Position numbers and translations under genes: made by a program
Shown: positions 1 through 5,511 of the stretch, piece by piece
How positions within the stretch are numbered: the first letter of the stretch is position 1
Layout: each line of letters starts with the position of its first letter
Origin: Rudaea sp.
Lineage (GTDB): Bacteria; Pseudomonadota; Gammaproteobacteria; Xanthomonadales; Rhodanobacteraceae
Direction of reading: 5' to 3'
Length of the DNA stretch: 5,511 nt
NCBI GenBank assembly: GCA_025934455.1
Contig: JAICYA010000156.1
Span: forward strand, 1-5,511
Notes under the pieces: model-generated
What the model was told of the DNA's origin: nothing
Seen by the model: the letters and a program-made list of their open reading frames with translations, nothing else
Databases searched by the model: none

Positions 1-315
1 CTCCATGCTGACGACGAAGCGCTCGCCGCTGCGCAGGCGCATCAGCGCCTCGTTCATCGCGATCTGGCGCAACCACGCCCAGAACGGCGCGTCGCCGCGA
101 AACTGGGCGATGCGCTGAAACGCCTTGAGCATCGCGTCGTGCAACGCGTCGCGCGCGGCTTCCGCATCGCCGAGCATGCGCAGGGCAAGCGTGTAGACCG
201 GCCGCTCGAAGTGACGATAGATCTGCTCGAAGGCCACCGTGTCGCCGCTCTTGACGCGTTCGATCAGCGTCGCCGGCAGGTCGATCTGGAATGCGGATGT
301 GCTCACCATCTTCAT
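1..315 (-). CDS. ECF-type RNA polymerase sigma factor, N-terminal part (3' end beyond window)
   Basis: Reading the minus strand from an ATG at 315-313 gives 105 codons without a stop, running off the window at position 1, so only the N-terminal half is present. Residues about 28-95 look like sigma-70 region 2: an AFEQIYRHFERPVYTLALRMLGD stretch split over residues 28-50 (core-binding region 2.1), then acidic and helical residues up to FRGDAPFWAWLRQIAMNEALMRLR at 72-95, the region 2.2-2.4 signature (FRG...FxxWLxxIAxNxxLxxLR). Region 4 lies outside the window. The family directs RNA polymerase to a small regulon, usually under a co-transcribed anti-sigma factor, not visible here. Start choice is uncertain: M1 (315) and M3 (309) both lack a good Shine-Dalgarno. 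The usual AED(V)xQ(D/E) motif is replaced by ARDALHD, a mild deviation. It is divergent from the transporter operon. Confidence 0.88.
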   Translation of the reverse strand, partial: MKMVSTSAFQIDLPATLIERVKSGDTVAFEQIYRHFERPVYTLALRMLGDAEAARDALHDAMLKAFQRIAQFRGDAPFWAWLRQIAMNEALMRLRSGERFVVSME

Positions 316-371
316 TTTGATGCACGAGCGCGAAGAAAGGTCGCAGCGATCTTTTCGGCACGTTCGCCGCA

Positions 372-395
372 CTGTCCGCAGCCTGTCCGCGGACA
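372..395. promoter_or_regulatory. Putative enhancer/operator: clustered TGTCCGC half-sites
   Basis: A perfect 12-bp palindrome TGTCCGCGGACA lies at 384-395. A further copy of the half-site TGTCCGC lies at 373-379, so the 8-mer CTGTCCGC is directly repeated at 372 and 383, exactly 11 bp (one helical turn) apart. The outer half-site and the inverted GCGGACA at 389-395 also form a spaced palindrome with a 9-bp gap. The palindrome centre is about 97 bp upstream of the start point predicted from the sigma-54 promoter, a normal position for an enhancer-binding protein. The regulator is not in the window. The site could instead be an operator for a repressor or serve the divergent sigma gene, whose start codon is about 57-80 bp away. 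Confidence 0.55.
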
Positions 396-419
396 CTTTC
401 CAGAGATCGGTCGCGCGCG

Positions 420-432
420 CAACTGCTTGATG
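420..432 (-). promoter_or_regulatory. Possible IHF binding site
   Basis: The minus strand reads CATCAAGCAGTTG, which fits the IHF consensus WATCAANNNNTTR at 8 of 9 specified positions; only the first base (C for A/T) differs. It sits between the palindrome cluster (372-395) and the sigma-54 promoter (461-475), where IHF usually bends DNA to bring an enhancer-bound activator to sigma-54 polymerase. The match is short and could occur by chance, and the surroundings are not especially A/T-rich, so position is the main support. Confidence 0.4.
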
Positions 433-460
433 GTCATGCGTTTTCGCACGTTGGCGCGGA

Positions 461-475
461 TGGCACAGCACTTGC
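461..475 (+). promoter_or_regulatory. Sigma-54 (RpoN) -24/-12 promoter of the export operon
   Basis: The sequence TGGCAC AGCAC TTGC matches the sigma-54 consensus TGGCAC-N5-TTGC at every core position, with the invariant GG (462-463) and GC (474-475) separated by exactly 10 bases. With the GC at -13/-12, transcription should start near 487, giving a 5' leader of about 42 nt before the adaptor ATG at 529. Sigma-54 promoters are silent without an ATP-dependent enhancer-binding protein, so the pump is probably off by default and induced by a specific signal. An upstream palindrome and IHF-like site fit this. The base after TTGC is C rather than the usual A/T. The element also forms a TGGCA-N7-TGCCA inverted repeat, so a dimeric regulator site is an alternative reading. 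Confidence 0.78.
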
Positions 476-528
476 CATAGTCGTGTCGACGCCGCAGGCA
501 GCGGCTTGGACGAAACGGCAACGACGAC

Positions 529-1803
529 ATGGCCATCAAGGACACTTCCTCTCAGGACCGAGTGATCACGCCACGCGTGGACGGCAAACGCCGCGTCATG
601 CAGATCGGCGCCGCCGTCGTCGCCGTTGCGCTGATCGCGTGGATCGCGCCGTCGGCCTGGCGCTTGTTCGCGGCAGGCCGTTCGGTGAGCGCCGCGCGCC
701 TGCAGATCGCCAGCGTCGAACGCGGTCCGTTCGTGCGCGACATCGCCGCCGAAGGCAGCGTCGTCGCCGCGGTGAGCCCCACCCTGTACGCCTCTGCGCC
801 AGGCGCGGTTGTGCTCAAGGTGCACGCGGGCGACGCGGTGACCAAGGGCGAGGTCATCGCCGTCATCGACAGTCCCGAACTGACCAACAAGCTGGCGCAG
901 GAACAGTCCAACGCCGATGCGCTGAATGTCGACTACAAGCGCGCGCAGATCGATTCGCGCAAGCAGCGCCTGGAGTTGCAGAAGACGCTGGACAACGCCG
1001 TCATCGACGCGAAAAGCGCGCAGACCGACCTCGAACGCAACCAGAAGGCGTTTGCGCAGGGTGCCGTGCCGCAGATGCAGGTGGCGCATGCGCAGGACGC
1101 GCTGGACAAGGCGCATGTCGCGCTCAGGCACGCGCAGCAAGACATGGGCCTGGACAACGACAGCCTGCGCTTCAACGTCGAGTCGAAGAAGCTTGCCTGG
1201 GAGCGCCAGGCGCTTTTCGTGAAGGACCTGCAACGCCAGGTCGACGAATTGAACGTGCGCTCGCCGGTGAACGGCCAGGTGGGCCAGTTGTTCGTCGCGC
1301 CGAGTGCGACGGTGGCCAAGGACGCGAAGCTGCTCAGCGTGGTCGATCTGTCCGCGCTCGAAGTCGAGGTGAAGGTGCCGGAAAGTTTCGCGCGCGATCT
1401 CGCCATCGGCATGAGCGCGCAAATCAGCGGCAACGGCAGCCAGTGGCCGGGCACGGTCGGCGCGATCTCGCCGGAAGTGGTCAATGGCGAAGTCGCCGCG
1501 CGCGTGCGTTTCAGCGGCGATCAGCCGGCGCACCTGCGCCAGAACCAGCGTCTGTCGGTACGCATCGTGCTCGACCAGCGCGACGACGCGCTCACCGTGA
1601 CGCGCGGTTCGTTCGTCGACGAATCCGGCGGCCGCTTCGCCTATGTGGTGCGCGACGGCATCGCGGTGAAGACACCAGTGCGCCTGGGCGTGAGTTCCAT
1701 CGACAAGGTGGAAATCCTGCAAGGACTCAAGGCCGGCGACCGCATCGTGATTTCCGGCACCAGCAATTTCAACGATGCGCCCCGAATCGCCATCAGTAAT
1801 TAG
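529..1803 (+). CDS. HlyD/MacA-type periplasmic adaptor (membrane fusion protein) of an ABC exporter
   Basis: This 424-residue protein should join the inner-membrane ABC transporter to an outer-membrane TolC-type channel. A basic N-terminus (KRR at 20-22) leads into one membrane segment at about 24-46. There is no cysteine lipobox, so it is anchored by a helix. The first half-lipoyl domain is at about 84-114 (APGAVVLKVHAGDAV...GEVIAVID). A long coiled-coil hairpin spans about 116-240, rich in A, Q, K, E and D. The second half-lipoyl motif RSPVNGQV is at 244-251, a beta-barrel follows at about 276-346, and a membrane-proximal domain from about 353 includes LQGLKAGDRIVISG. Length is usual for the family. 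The ATG at 529 has a weak ribosome site; a GTG at 562 with AGGA four bases upstream is an alternative (413 aa). It is the first gene of the operon, behind the sigma-54 promoter. Cargo is unknown. Confidence 0.94.
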   Translation: MAIKDTSSQDRVITPRVDGKRRVMQIGAAVVAVALIAWIAPSAWRLFAAGRSVSAARLQIASVERGPFVRDIAAEGSVVAAVSPTLYASAPGAVVLKVHAGDAVTKGEVIAVIDSPELTNKLAQEQSNADALNVDYKRAQIDSRKQRLELQKTLDNAVIDAKSAQTDLERNQKAFAQGAVPQMQVAHAQDALDKAHVALRHAQQDMGLDNDSLRFNVESKKLAWERQALFVKDLQRQVDELNVRSPVNGQVGQLFVAPSATVAKDAKLLSVVDLSALEVEVKVPESFARDLAIGMSAQISGNGSQWPGTVGAISPEVVNGEVAARVRFSGDQPAHLRQNQRLSVRIVLDQRDDALTVTRGSFVDESGGRFAYVVRDGIAVKTPVRLGVSSIDKVEILQGLKAGDRIVISGTSNFNDAPRIAISN

Positions 1804-1843
1804 CGGATTCATCCATCAACGCAAGAATATTCAACTCACGCTC

Positions 1844-1850
1844 GAAGGAA
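1844..1850 (+). promoter_or_regulatory. Ribosome binding site of the ABC ATPase gene
   Basis: GAAGGAA ends nine bases before the ATG at 1860. It supports that start over the in-frame ATG at 1869 (residue 4). It lies in the 56-nt gap after the adaptor gene, the largest gap in the operon. I see no convincing promoter or terminator in that gap. Confidence 0.65.
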
Positions 1851-1859
1851 ACCAAAGCC

Positions 1860-2573
1860 ATGCTCACGATGACTCATCTTGCCAAGGTCTACCGCACGGA
1901 ACTCGTGGAAACCTACGCGTTGCGCGACTTCAACATCGACGTGGCCGAAGGCGAGTTCGTCGCTGTGACCGGACCCTCGGGCTCGGGCAAGACCACGTTC
2001 CTGACCATCGCCGGCCTGCTCGAGACGTTCAGCGGCGGCGAATACCACCTCGACGGCATCGAGGTCAGCAATCTCGACGACAACGCGCGCTCGCGCATTC
2101 GCAACGAGAAGATCGGCTTCATTTTCCAGGCCTTCAACCTGATTCCGGACCTGAACGTGTTCGACAACGTCGACGTGCCGCTGCGCTACCGCGGCATGAA
2201 GGCCGACGAGCGCCGCCGCCGCATCATGGATTCGCTCGAGCGAGTCGGCTTGGCCGCGCGCGCCAAGCACTATCCGGCGGAACTTTCCGGCGGCCAGCAG
2301 CAGCGCGTCGCCATCGCGCGCGCGCTGGCCGGCAGCCCGCGCCTGCTGCTCGCCGACGAGCCGACCGGCAATCTCGACACGCAGATGGCGCGCGGCGTGA
2401 TGGAACTGCTCGAGGACATCCATCGCGGCGGCGCGACCATCGTCATGGTCACGCACGATCCGGAGCTGGCCGCGCGCGCACAACGCAACGTCCACATCAT
2501 CGACGGCCAGGTCGTCGACATCGCCGAAGAACCGCGCTTCCACGCGCACGCCGCGAAAACGGTCCACGCGTGA
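1860..2573 (+). CDS. ABC transporter ATP-binding protein, MacB/LolD/FtsE class
   Basis: This 237-residue cytoplasmic nucleotide-binding subunit hydrolyses ATP to drive the two FtsX-type permeases encoded downstream. All catalytic motifs are intact: Walker A GPSGSGKT at 38-45, Q-loop Gln90 in IGFIFQAFNL, ABC signature LSGGQQQR at 142-149, Walker B LLLADEP at 162-168 with catalytic Glu167, D-loop NLD at 171-173 and switch His199 in MVTHDPE. The FNLIPDLNVFDNV segment after the Q-loop and the SGGQQQRVAIARAL signature are typical of the MacB/LolD group of exporters. Unlike MacB, it is not fused to a permease. LolD is a close alternative by sequence, but the adaptor gene and two dissimilar permeases favour a tripartite export pump. 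The C-terminal tail after about 220 is short and His/Ala-rich, with no recognised domain. Confidence 0.97.
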   Translation: MLTMTHLAKVYRTELVETYALRDFNIDVAEGEFVAVTGPSGSGKTTFLTIAGLLETFSGGEYHLDGIEVSNLDDNARSRIRNEKIGFIFQAFNLIPDLNVFDNVDVPLRYRGMKADERRRRIMDSLERVGLAARAKHYPAELSGGQQQRVAIARALAGSPRLLLADEPTGNLDTQMARGVMELLEDIHRGGATIVMVTHDPELAARAQRNVHIIDGQVVDIAEEPRFHAHAAKTVHA

Positions 2574-2583
2574 ACCCCATTAC

Positions 2584-2590
2584 GAGGAGA
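2584..2590 (+). promoter_or_regulatory. Strong ribosome binding site of the small operon gene
   Basis: GAGGAGA sits six bases before the ATG at 2597. It is one of the best Shine-Dalgarno sequences in the operon and the main evidence that the small reading frame begins here rather than at any codon farther upstream in the same frame. Confidence 0.75.
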
Positions 2591-2596
2591 GCCATC

Positions 2597-2884
2597 ATGA
2601 ACGCTCGCAAATACCTGATCGCACTTGCCATCGCCATCTCGATAACCGGGCTGGAATTCGTCGGCCTGAGCGTGCTCGCCGACAGCGCCGGCCGCACCGC
2701 GCGCCAGGCCTTCGTCATTCCGCAAGCGGCGATTCCGCTGCTGCCAGTCATCACCGTGCGACCGACGCACGAGGAAGTGCTGGCCGCCTTTGCCGGCAGC
2801 GACCTCGCCAGCGTCGCGCATCCGGAGTACTCGATGCCTTTCTATTCGTTCGCGGCCAAGCCCGCGCCCGCCAACAAGGGTTGA
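2597..2884 (+). CDS. Small exported or membrane-anchored protein of unknown function (95 aa)
   Basis: I do not recognise a named family. The 95-residue product has a short basic start (MNARK), a hydrophobic stretch at about 6-28, then a soluble tail presumably in the periplasm. VLA at 26-28 followed by Asp fits a signal peptidase I site, which would release a 67-residue mature protein; retention as a single-pass anchor is equally possible. The tail holds IPLLPVITVRPTHEE at 46-60, a segment around HPEYSMPFYSF (75-85), and a Pro/Ala/Lys-rich end. There are no cysteines. The gene lies 23 nt after the ATPase gene and 3 nt before the first permease gene, so it is probably co-expressed with the pump. 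It may be an accessory subunit, a sensor or a small cargo. The same frame is open far upstream without a stop, which can hide the true start. Confidence 0.78.
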   Translation: MNARKYLIALAIAISITGLEFVGLSVLADSAGRTARQAFVIPQAAIPLLPVITVRPTHEEVLAAFAGSDLASVAHPEYSMPFYSFAAKPAPANKG

Positions 2885-2887
2885 GCC

Positions 2888-4201
2888 ATGTTCGCCTACT
2901 ATCTCGACCTGGCCCTGCGCAGCCTCAGGCGCAGCCCCGGCCTTACCGCGCTGATGGTGCTTACCATCGCCTTCGGCGTGGCCGCCTCGATGACAGCGTG
3001 GTCGGTGCTGCGCGCGGTGTCGGGTGATCCGATCCCGTGGAAATCCGCGCAGCTCTACGTACCGCAGATCGACATGTGGGGTCCCGATGCCAAACAAGGC
3101 GGTCCCGGATCCGACAACCAACTGCCGGACGCGCTCGATTACAACGACGCCGTGGCGCTGATGCGCGATCATCGCGCCAAGCTGCAGTCCGCGATGTACC
3201 CGATCGGGCCGTCGGTGGTGCCGGCCGATACGGCCAAGCATCCGATCGATACCCGCGGCCATGCGGTTTTCAGCGAGTTCTTTCCGATGGTCGACGTGCC
3301 GTTCCAGTACGGCAGCGGCTGGAACGCGGCCGACGACGAGCATCGCGCCCAGGTCGCGGTCATCAGCAGCAAGTTAAACGCCAAGGTGTTCGATGGCGCC
3401 AACAGCGTGGGCAAGACCCTCAACATCGATGGCCGCGATTATCGCGTGGTTGGCGTGATCGGCGACTGGAACCCACAGCCGGTTTATTACGACATCGCCA
3501 ACACCGGCGGTTTCACGGACGACGGCGAGGATCTGTTCCTGCCATTCACGACCGCGATTGCGGCCAGCATGCCGAACGATGGCAGCACCAACTGCCAAAC
3601 AGTCCCCGAGGCGGGATTCGAGGGCTTGCAGCGTTCGAGCTGCGTGTGGATCGCGTACATGGTGCAGCTCGACGACGCGGCCGCGGCGGATGCCTACCGC
3701 AATTATCTGGAAGGCTTCGCCCGCACGCGTTATCCATCATGGGCGCCGAAAGTGGGCCTGCGCAATCTGATGGGCTGGCTGGATCATGAACACGTGGTGC
3801 CGAGCGACACCAAGGTTTCACTCTTGATCGCGCTCGGCCTGTTGGTCGTGTGCCTGGTCAACACCGCCGGATTGCTGCTCGCCAAGTTCCTTCGCCGCAG
3901 CAGCGAAATCGGCGTACGCCGCGCGCTCGGCGCGCCGCGCATGGCCATCTACGCGCAGTTCCTGACCGAGGGCGCGGTGATCGGCCTGGCCGGCGGCGTG
4001 CTCGGTGTGTTGCTCACCGGAATCGGTGTGGCGAGCGTCGAATTGGTCCTGCCGCGCGAAATCGCCAAACTGGCGCATCTGGATGTTTCCCTGCTGGCGA
4101 CCACGCTTGCGGTTTCCGTACTTGCCAGTCTTTTGGCCGCACTGTATCCGACGTTCCGCGCCGCGCGCGTGGTGCCGGCGTGGCAATTGAAATCCAATTG
4201 A
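2888..4201 (+). CDS. FtsX/MacB-type ABC transporter permease, first subunit
   Basis: A 437-residue inner-membrane permease with the four-helix MacB layout. There is one helix at about 18-42, a large periplasmic domain at about 45-305 (MacB-type core, with VAVISSKLNAKVF...VGKTLNIDGRDYRVVGVIGDW at about 156-194), then three helices at about 309-333, 361-386 and 402-425. The loop at 336-350 (LRRSSEIGVRRALGAPR) is the conserved FtsX motif that contacts the ATPase. The start ATG follows AAGGG (2876-2880) by seven bases and lies 3 nt after the small gene. Cys236 and Cys252 lie in the periplasmic domain and could form a disulfide; the second permease has no periplasmic cysteine. In MacB-type systems such subunits pass ATPase movement to the periplasm, pushing cargo already there through the adaptor and duct. 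Here it should pair with the second permease as a heterodimer. Confidence 0.94.
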   Translation: MFAYYLDLALRSLRRSPGLTALMVLTIAFGVAASMTAWSVLRAVSGDPIPWKSAQLYVPQIDMWGPDAKQGGPGSDNQLPDALDYNDAVALMRDHRAKLQSAMYPIGPSVVPADTAKHPIDTRGHAVFSEFFPMVDVPFQYGSGWNAADDEHRAQVAVISSKLNAKVFDGANSVGKTLNIDGRDYRVVGVIGDWNPQPVYYDIANTGGFTDDGEDLFLPFTTAIAASMPNDGSTNCQTVPEAGFEGLQRSSCVWIAYMVQLDDAAAADAYRNYLEGFARTRYPSWAPKVGLRNLMGWLDHEHVVPSDTKVSLLIALGLLVVCLVNTAGLLLAKFLRRSSEIGVRRALGAPRMAIYAQFLTEGAVIGLAGGVLGVLLTGIGVASVELVLPREIAKLAHLDVSLLATTLAVSVLASLLAALYPTFRAARVVPAWQLKSN

Positions 4202-4206
4202 GGTGA
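4200..4206 (+). promoter_or_regulatory. Ribosome binding site deciding the second permease start
   Basis: GAGGTGA overlaps the TGA stop of the first permease and lies five bases before the ATG at 4212. An in-frame GTG at 4203 falls inside this Shine-Dalgarno sequence, so 4212 is the better start. The overlap with the stop codon suggests translational coupling of the two permeases. Confidence 0.75.
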
Positions 4207-4211
4207 CGGAC

Positions 4212-5465
4212 ATGACCTTGCATCCCTTGCTTGCCGCATTGCGCCGCCACAAGGCCGGCGTCGTGCTGATCGCCCTGCAGATCGCCCTGACGCTGGCGAT
4301 CGTGTGCAACGCGGTCTTCATCATCGGCAGCCGCATCGAGCGCATCCAGCGCCCGACCGGGCTGAACGAAAACGACCTGTTCATGGTGACGCAGCGATGG
4401 GTCGGCGCGCCGACCGGCGACGACCAGGCCACGACGGACAAGCTCGATTCGCTGCTGCAGGCCGATCTCGCGACGCTACGCAACCTGCCCGACGTGCAAT
4501 CGGTCACGACTATCAATTCGTTGCCGCTTGCCAATAGCATGTGGAGCGGCGGCGCCAGCACCAAACCCGACGAGAAGCACGAACCGGCGCATGTCGCTTA
4601 TTACTTTGGTGGCAAGGATCTGCTGAAAACCCTGGGCGCACGGATCGTCGCAGGGCGCGACTTCACCGATGCCGAAATCGGACATCGCGCGGCTCGCGCC
4701 ACGAATATCCCGCCTGTGACGATCATTTCCCGGGCATTGGCCGACAAGCTCTTTCCGAACCACGATGCCTTGGGCAAGACCGTCTACTTCGACGGCGGTA
4801 CGTCACCGACCATCATTATCGGCATTCTCGAACGCTTGCAATCGCCCAGCGTGGACAGTTGGGCCAACGATTTTGCGTGGTACACGGCATTGATTCCATT
4901 GCGGTTGAATGCCAGTTCTTCGCGCTTTGCAGTGCGCGCCAAGCCCGGGCGCCTGCAGGCGGCGATGGATGCGGCCGTGCCGGCCTTGTTCAAGGCCAAT
5001 CCGATGCGTGTGTTCTATCTCGACGGCAAGGGTGCGATTTCCTTCGCCGAACTGCGTGCGCGCACGTATCGCGCCGATCGCGGCATGGCGATCCTGATGG
5101 GCGTGATCTGCCTGATCCTGCTTGCGGTCACCGGCGCCGGCATCGTGGGACTGACCAGCTTCTGGGTCGGCCAGCGCCACAAGCAGATCGGCGTGCGTCG
5201 TGCGCTCGGCGCGCGCAAGCTCGACATCCTGCGCTATTTCCAGACCGAGAACCTGCTCATCGCCGGTGGCGGTGCGCTCGCGGGCATCGTGCTCGCGATC
5301 GGCCTCAACCTGTGGCTGATGCATCGCTTCGAGATGGATCGCATCCCGGTGGCATACGTCCTGCTCGGCGTCGTCGTGGTGCTGGCGCTCGGCCAACTCG
5401 CCGTGTTCGCGCCCGCACGGCGCGCGGCGAATGTGCCGCCGGTGGTGGCGACGCGCTCGGTGTGA
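4212..5465 (+). CDS. FtsX/MacB-type ABC transporter permease, second subunit
   Basis: A 417-residue inner-membrane permease, the presumed partner of the preceding one. A short basic N-terminus (RRHK at 11-14) leads into helix 1 at about 16-38. A periplasmic MacB-type core follows at about 45-285, including ISRALADKLFPNHDALGKTV at 172-191 and IIIGILE at 201-207. Three helices follow at about 292-317, 346-370 and 379-400. The FtsX coupling motif RHKQIGVRRALGARKLDILR is at 322-341. Length and layout match the first subunit, but the periplasmic domains are clearly different in sequence, so the pair is an old duplication that has diverged rather than a recent copy. Both cysteines (32 and 300) are in or near membrane helices. 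The gene starts 10 nt after the first permease gene. This appears to be the last pump gene in view; a regulator could follow beyond the window. Confidence 0.95.
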   Translation: MTLHPLLAALRRHKAGVVLIALQIALTLAIVCNAVFIIGSRIERIQRPTGLNENDLFMVTQRWVGAPTGDDQATTDKLDSLLQADLATLRNLPDVQSVTTINSLPLANSMWSGGASTKPDEKHEPAHVAYYFGGKDLLKTLGARIVAGRDFTDAEIGHRAARATNIPPVTIISRALADKLFPNHDALGKTVYFDGGTSPTIIIGILERLQSPSVDSWANDFAWYTALIPLRLNASSSRFAVRAKPGRLQAAMDAAVPALFKANPMRVFYLDGKGAISFAELRARTYRADRGMAILMGVICLILLAVTGAGIVGLTSFWVGQRHKQIGVRRALGARKLDILRYFQTENLLIAGGGALAGIVLAIGLNLWLMHRFEMDRIPVAYVLLGVVVVLALGQLAVFAPARRAANVPPVVATRSV

Positions 5466-5493
5466 GCGCGAGCATTGCAACCCTTTTGCGCGT

Positions 5494-5511
5494 GCCGGCA
5501 TCCATGTCGGC
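5494..5511 (+). other. Possible hairpin at window edge (terminator or chance)
   Basis: GCCGGCAT and ATGTCGGC are inverted around CC and could form an eight-pair stem with one G-T wobble. The two-base gap would force the innermost pair open to give a four-base loop. It starts 29 nt after the operon's last stop, a plausible terminator position, but any T-run that would prove this lies outside the window. An ATG at 5504 within it has no ribosome site, so I do not call a gene there. Confidence 0.22.

Noticed and set aside
313..345. ECF-style autoregulatory promoter (GACC...CGT) for the sigma gene on the minus strand
   Set aside because: The spacing between the possible -35 and -10 boxes is about 12 bp rather than 16-17, and it would start inside the coding sequence.
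139..480. 113-codon plus-strand open frame across the sigma gene and intergenic region
   Set aside because: Antisense to the recognisable ECF sigma region 2, and it runs over the regulatory elements. No family resemblance.
491..505. Small hairpin GCCGC-AGGCA-GCGGC in the adaptor leader
   Set aside because: Five-pair stem in GC-rich DNA, not overlapping the ribosome site, with no T-run. It is too likely by chance to call a regulator.
312..545. 77-codon minus-strand open frame across the intergenic region
   Set aside because: Arg/Cys-rich, out of frame with the sigma gene, starts inside the adaptor coding sequence and has no ribosome site.
1825..1832. GAATATTC palindrome in the gap before the ATPase gene
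   Set aside because: Eight bases only, no partner sites and no promoter boxes around it.
1836..2567. 243-codon open frame antisense to the ATPase gene
   Set aside because: Mirror frame of a high-GC gene, with Val/Ala/Arg/Asp-rich composition and no motif. The sense strand is fully explained.
1775..2596. Long open frame upstream of and in frame with the 95-aa gene, overlapping the end of the adaptor gene and the whole ATPase gene
   Set aside because: Its translation is Arg/His-rich and low in recognisable structure, typical of an off-frame reading of GC-rich DNA. The overlapped ATPase has every catalytic motif. Only the part after 2597 has a ribosome site and a sensible protein.
1860..5465. 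LolCDE lipoprotein release system
   Set aside because: The ATPase resembles LolD, but the operon begins with a HlyD-type adaptor, which Lol systems lack, and the permease pair plus extra small gene fits an export pump better.
4803..5501. 232-codon open frame antisense to the second permease
   Set aside because: His/Arg/Gln-rich shadow of the permease coding strand, with no ribosome site or domain.

Overview
The window reads as a high-GC gammaproteobacterial chromosome, most likely from the Xanthomonadales (Rhodanobacteraceae or Xanthomonadaceae). This is inferred from protein style, strong G/C preference at third codon positions and gene order; no species is claimed. There is no sign of recent transfer, insertion sequences, CRISPR, tRNA or rRNA.

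Layout: positions 1-315 on the minus strand hold the N-terminal 105 residues of an ECF-type sigma factor, cut by the window edge. Positions 316-528 are a divergent intergenic region. It carries a near-perfect sigma-54 (RpoN) promoter, a palindromic TGTCCGC half-site cluster about 97 bp upstream of the predicted start point, and an IHF-like site between them. This is the usual arrangement of an enhancer-dependent promoter. From 529 to 5465 a tightly packed plus-strand operon encodes five proteins: a membrane-anchored HlyD/MacA-type periplasmic adaptor (529-1803), a MacB/LolD-type ABC ATPase (1860-2573), a 95-residue exported or membrane-anchored small protein (2597-2884), and two different FtsX/MacB-type permeases (2888-4201 and 4212-5465). 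Intergenic gaps are 56, 23, 3 and 10 nt. The last 46 bases hold no gene start I can support, only a possible hairpin at the very edge.

How the parts work together: the ATPase and the two four-helix permeases should form a heteromeric type VII (mechanotransmission) ABC complex. The adaptor should link it across the periplasm to an outer-membrane TolC-type duct, which is not encoded here. Cargo is unknown; for this class it is typically antibiotics, peptides, lipopeptides or siderophores. The small protein between ATPase and permease genes is the least explained component.

The most interesting points are the enhancer-type sigma-54 control region in front of an export pump, next to a divergent ECF sigma gene, and the uncharacterised small exported protein. 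The transporter itself belongs to a well-known class.
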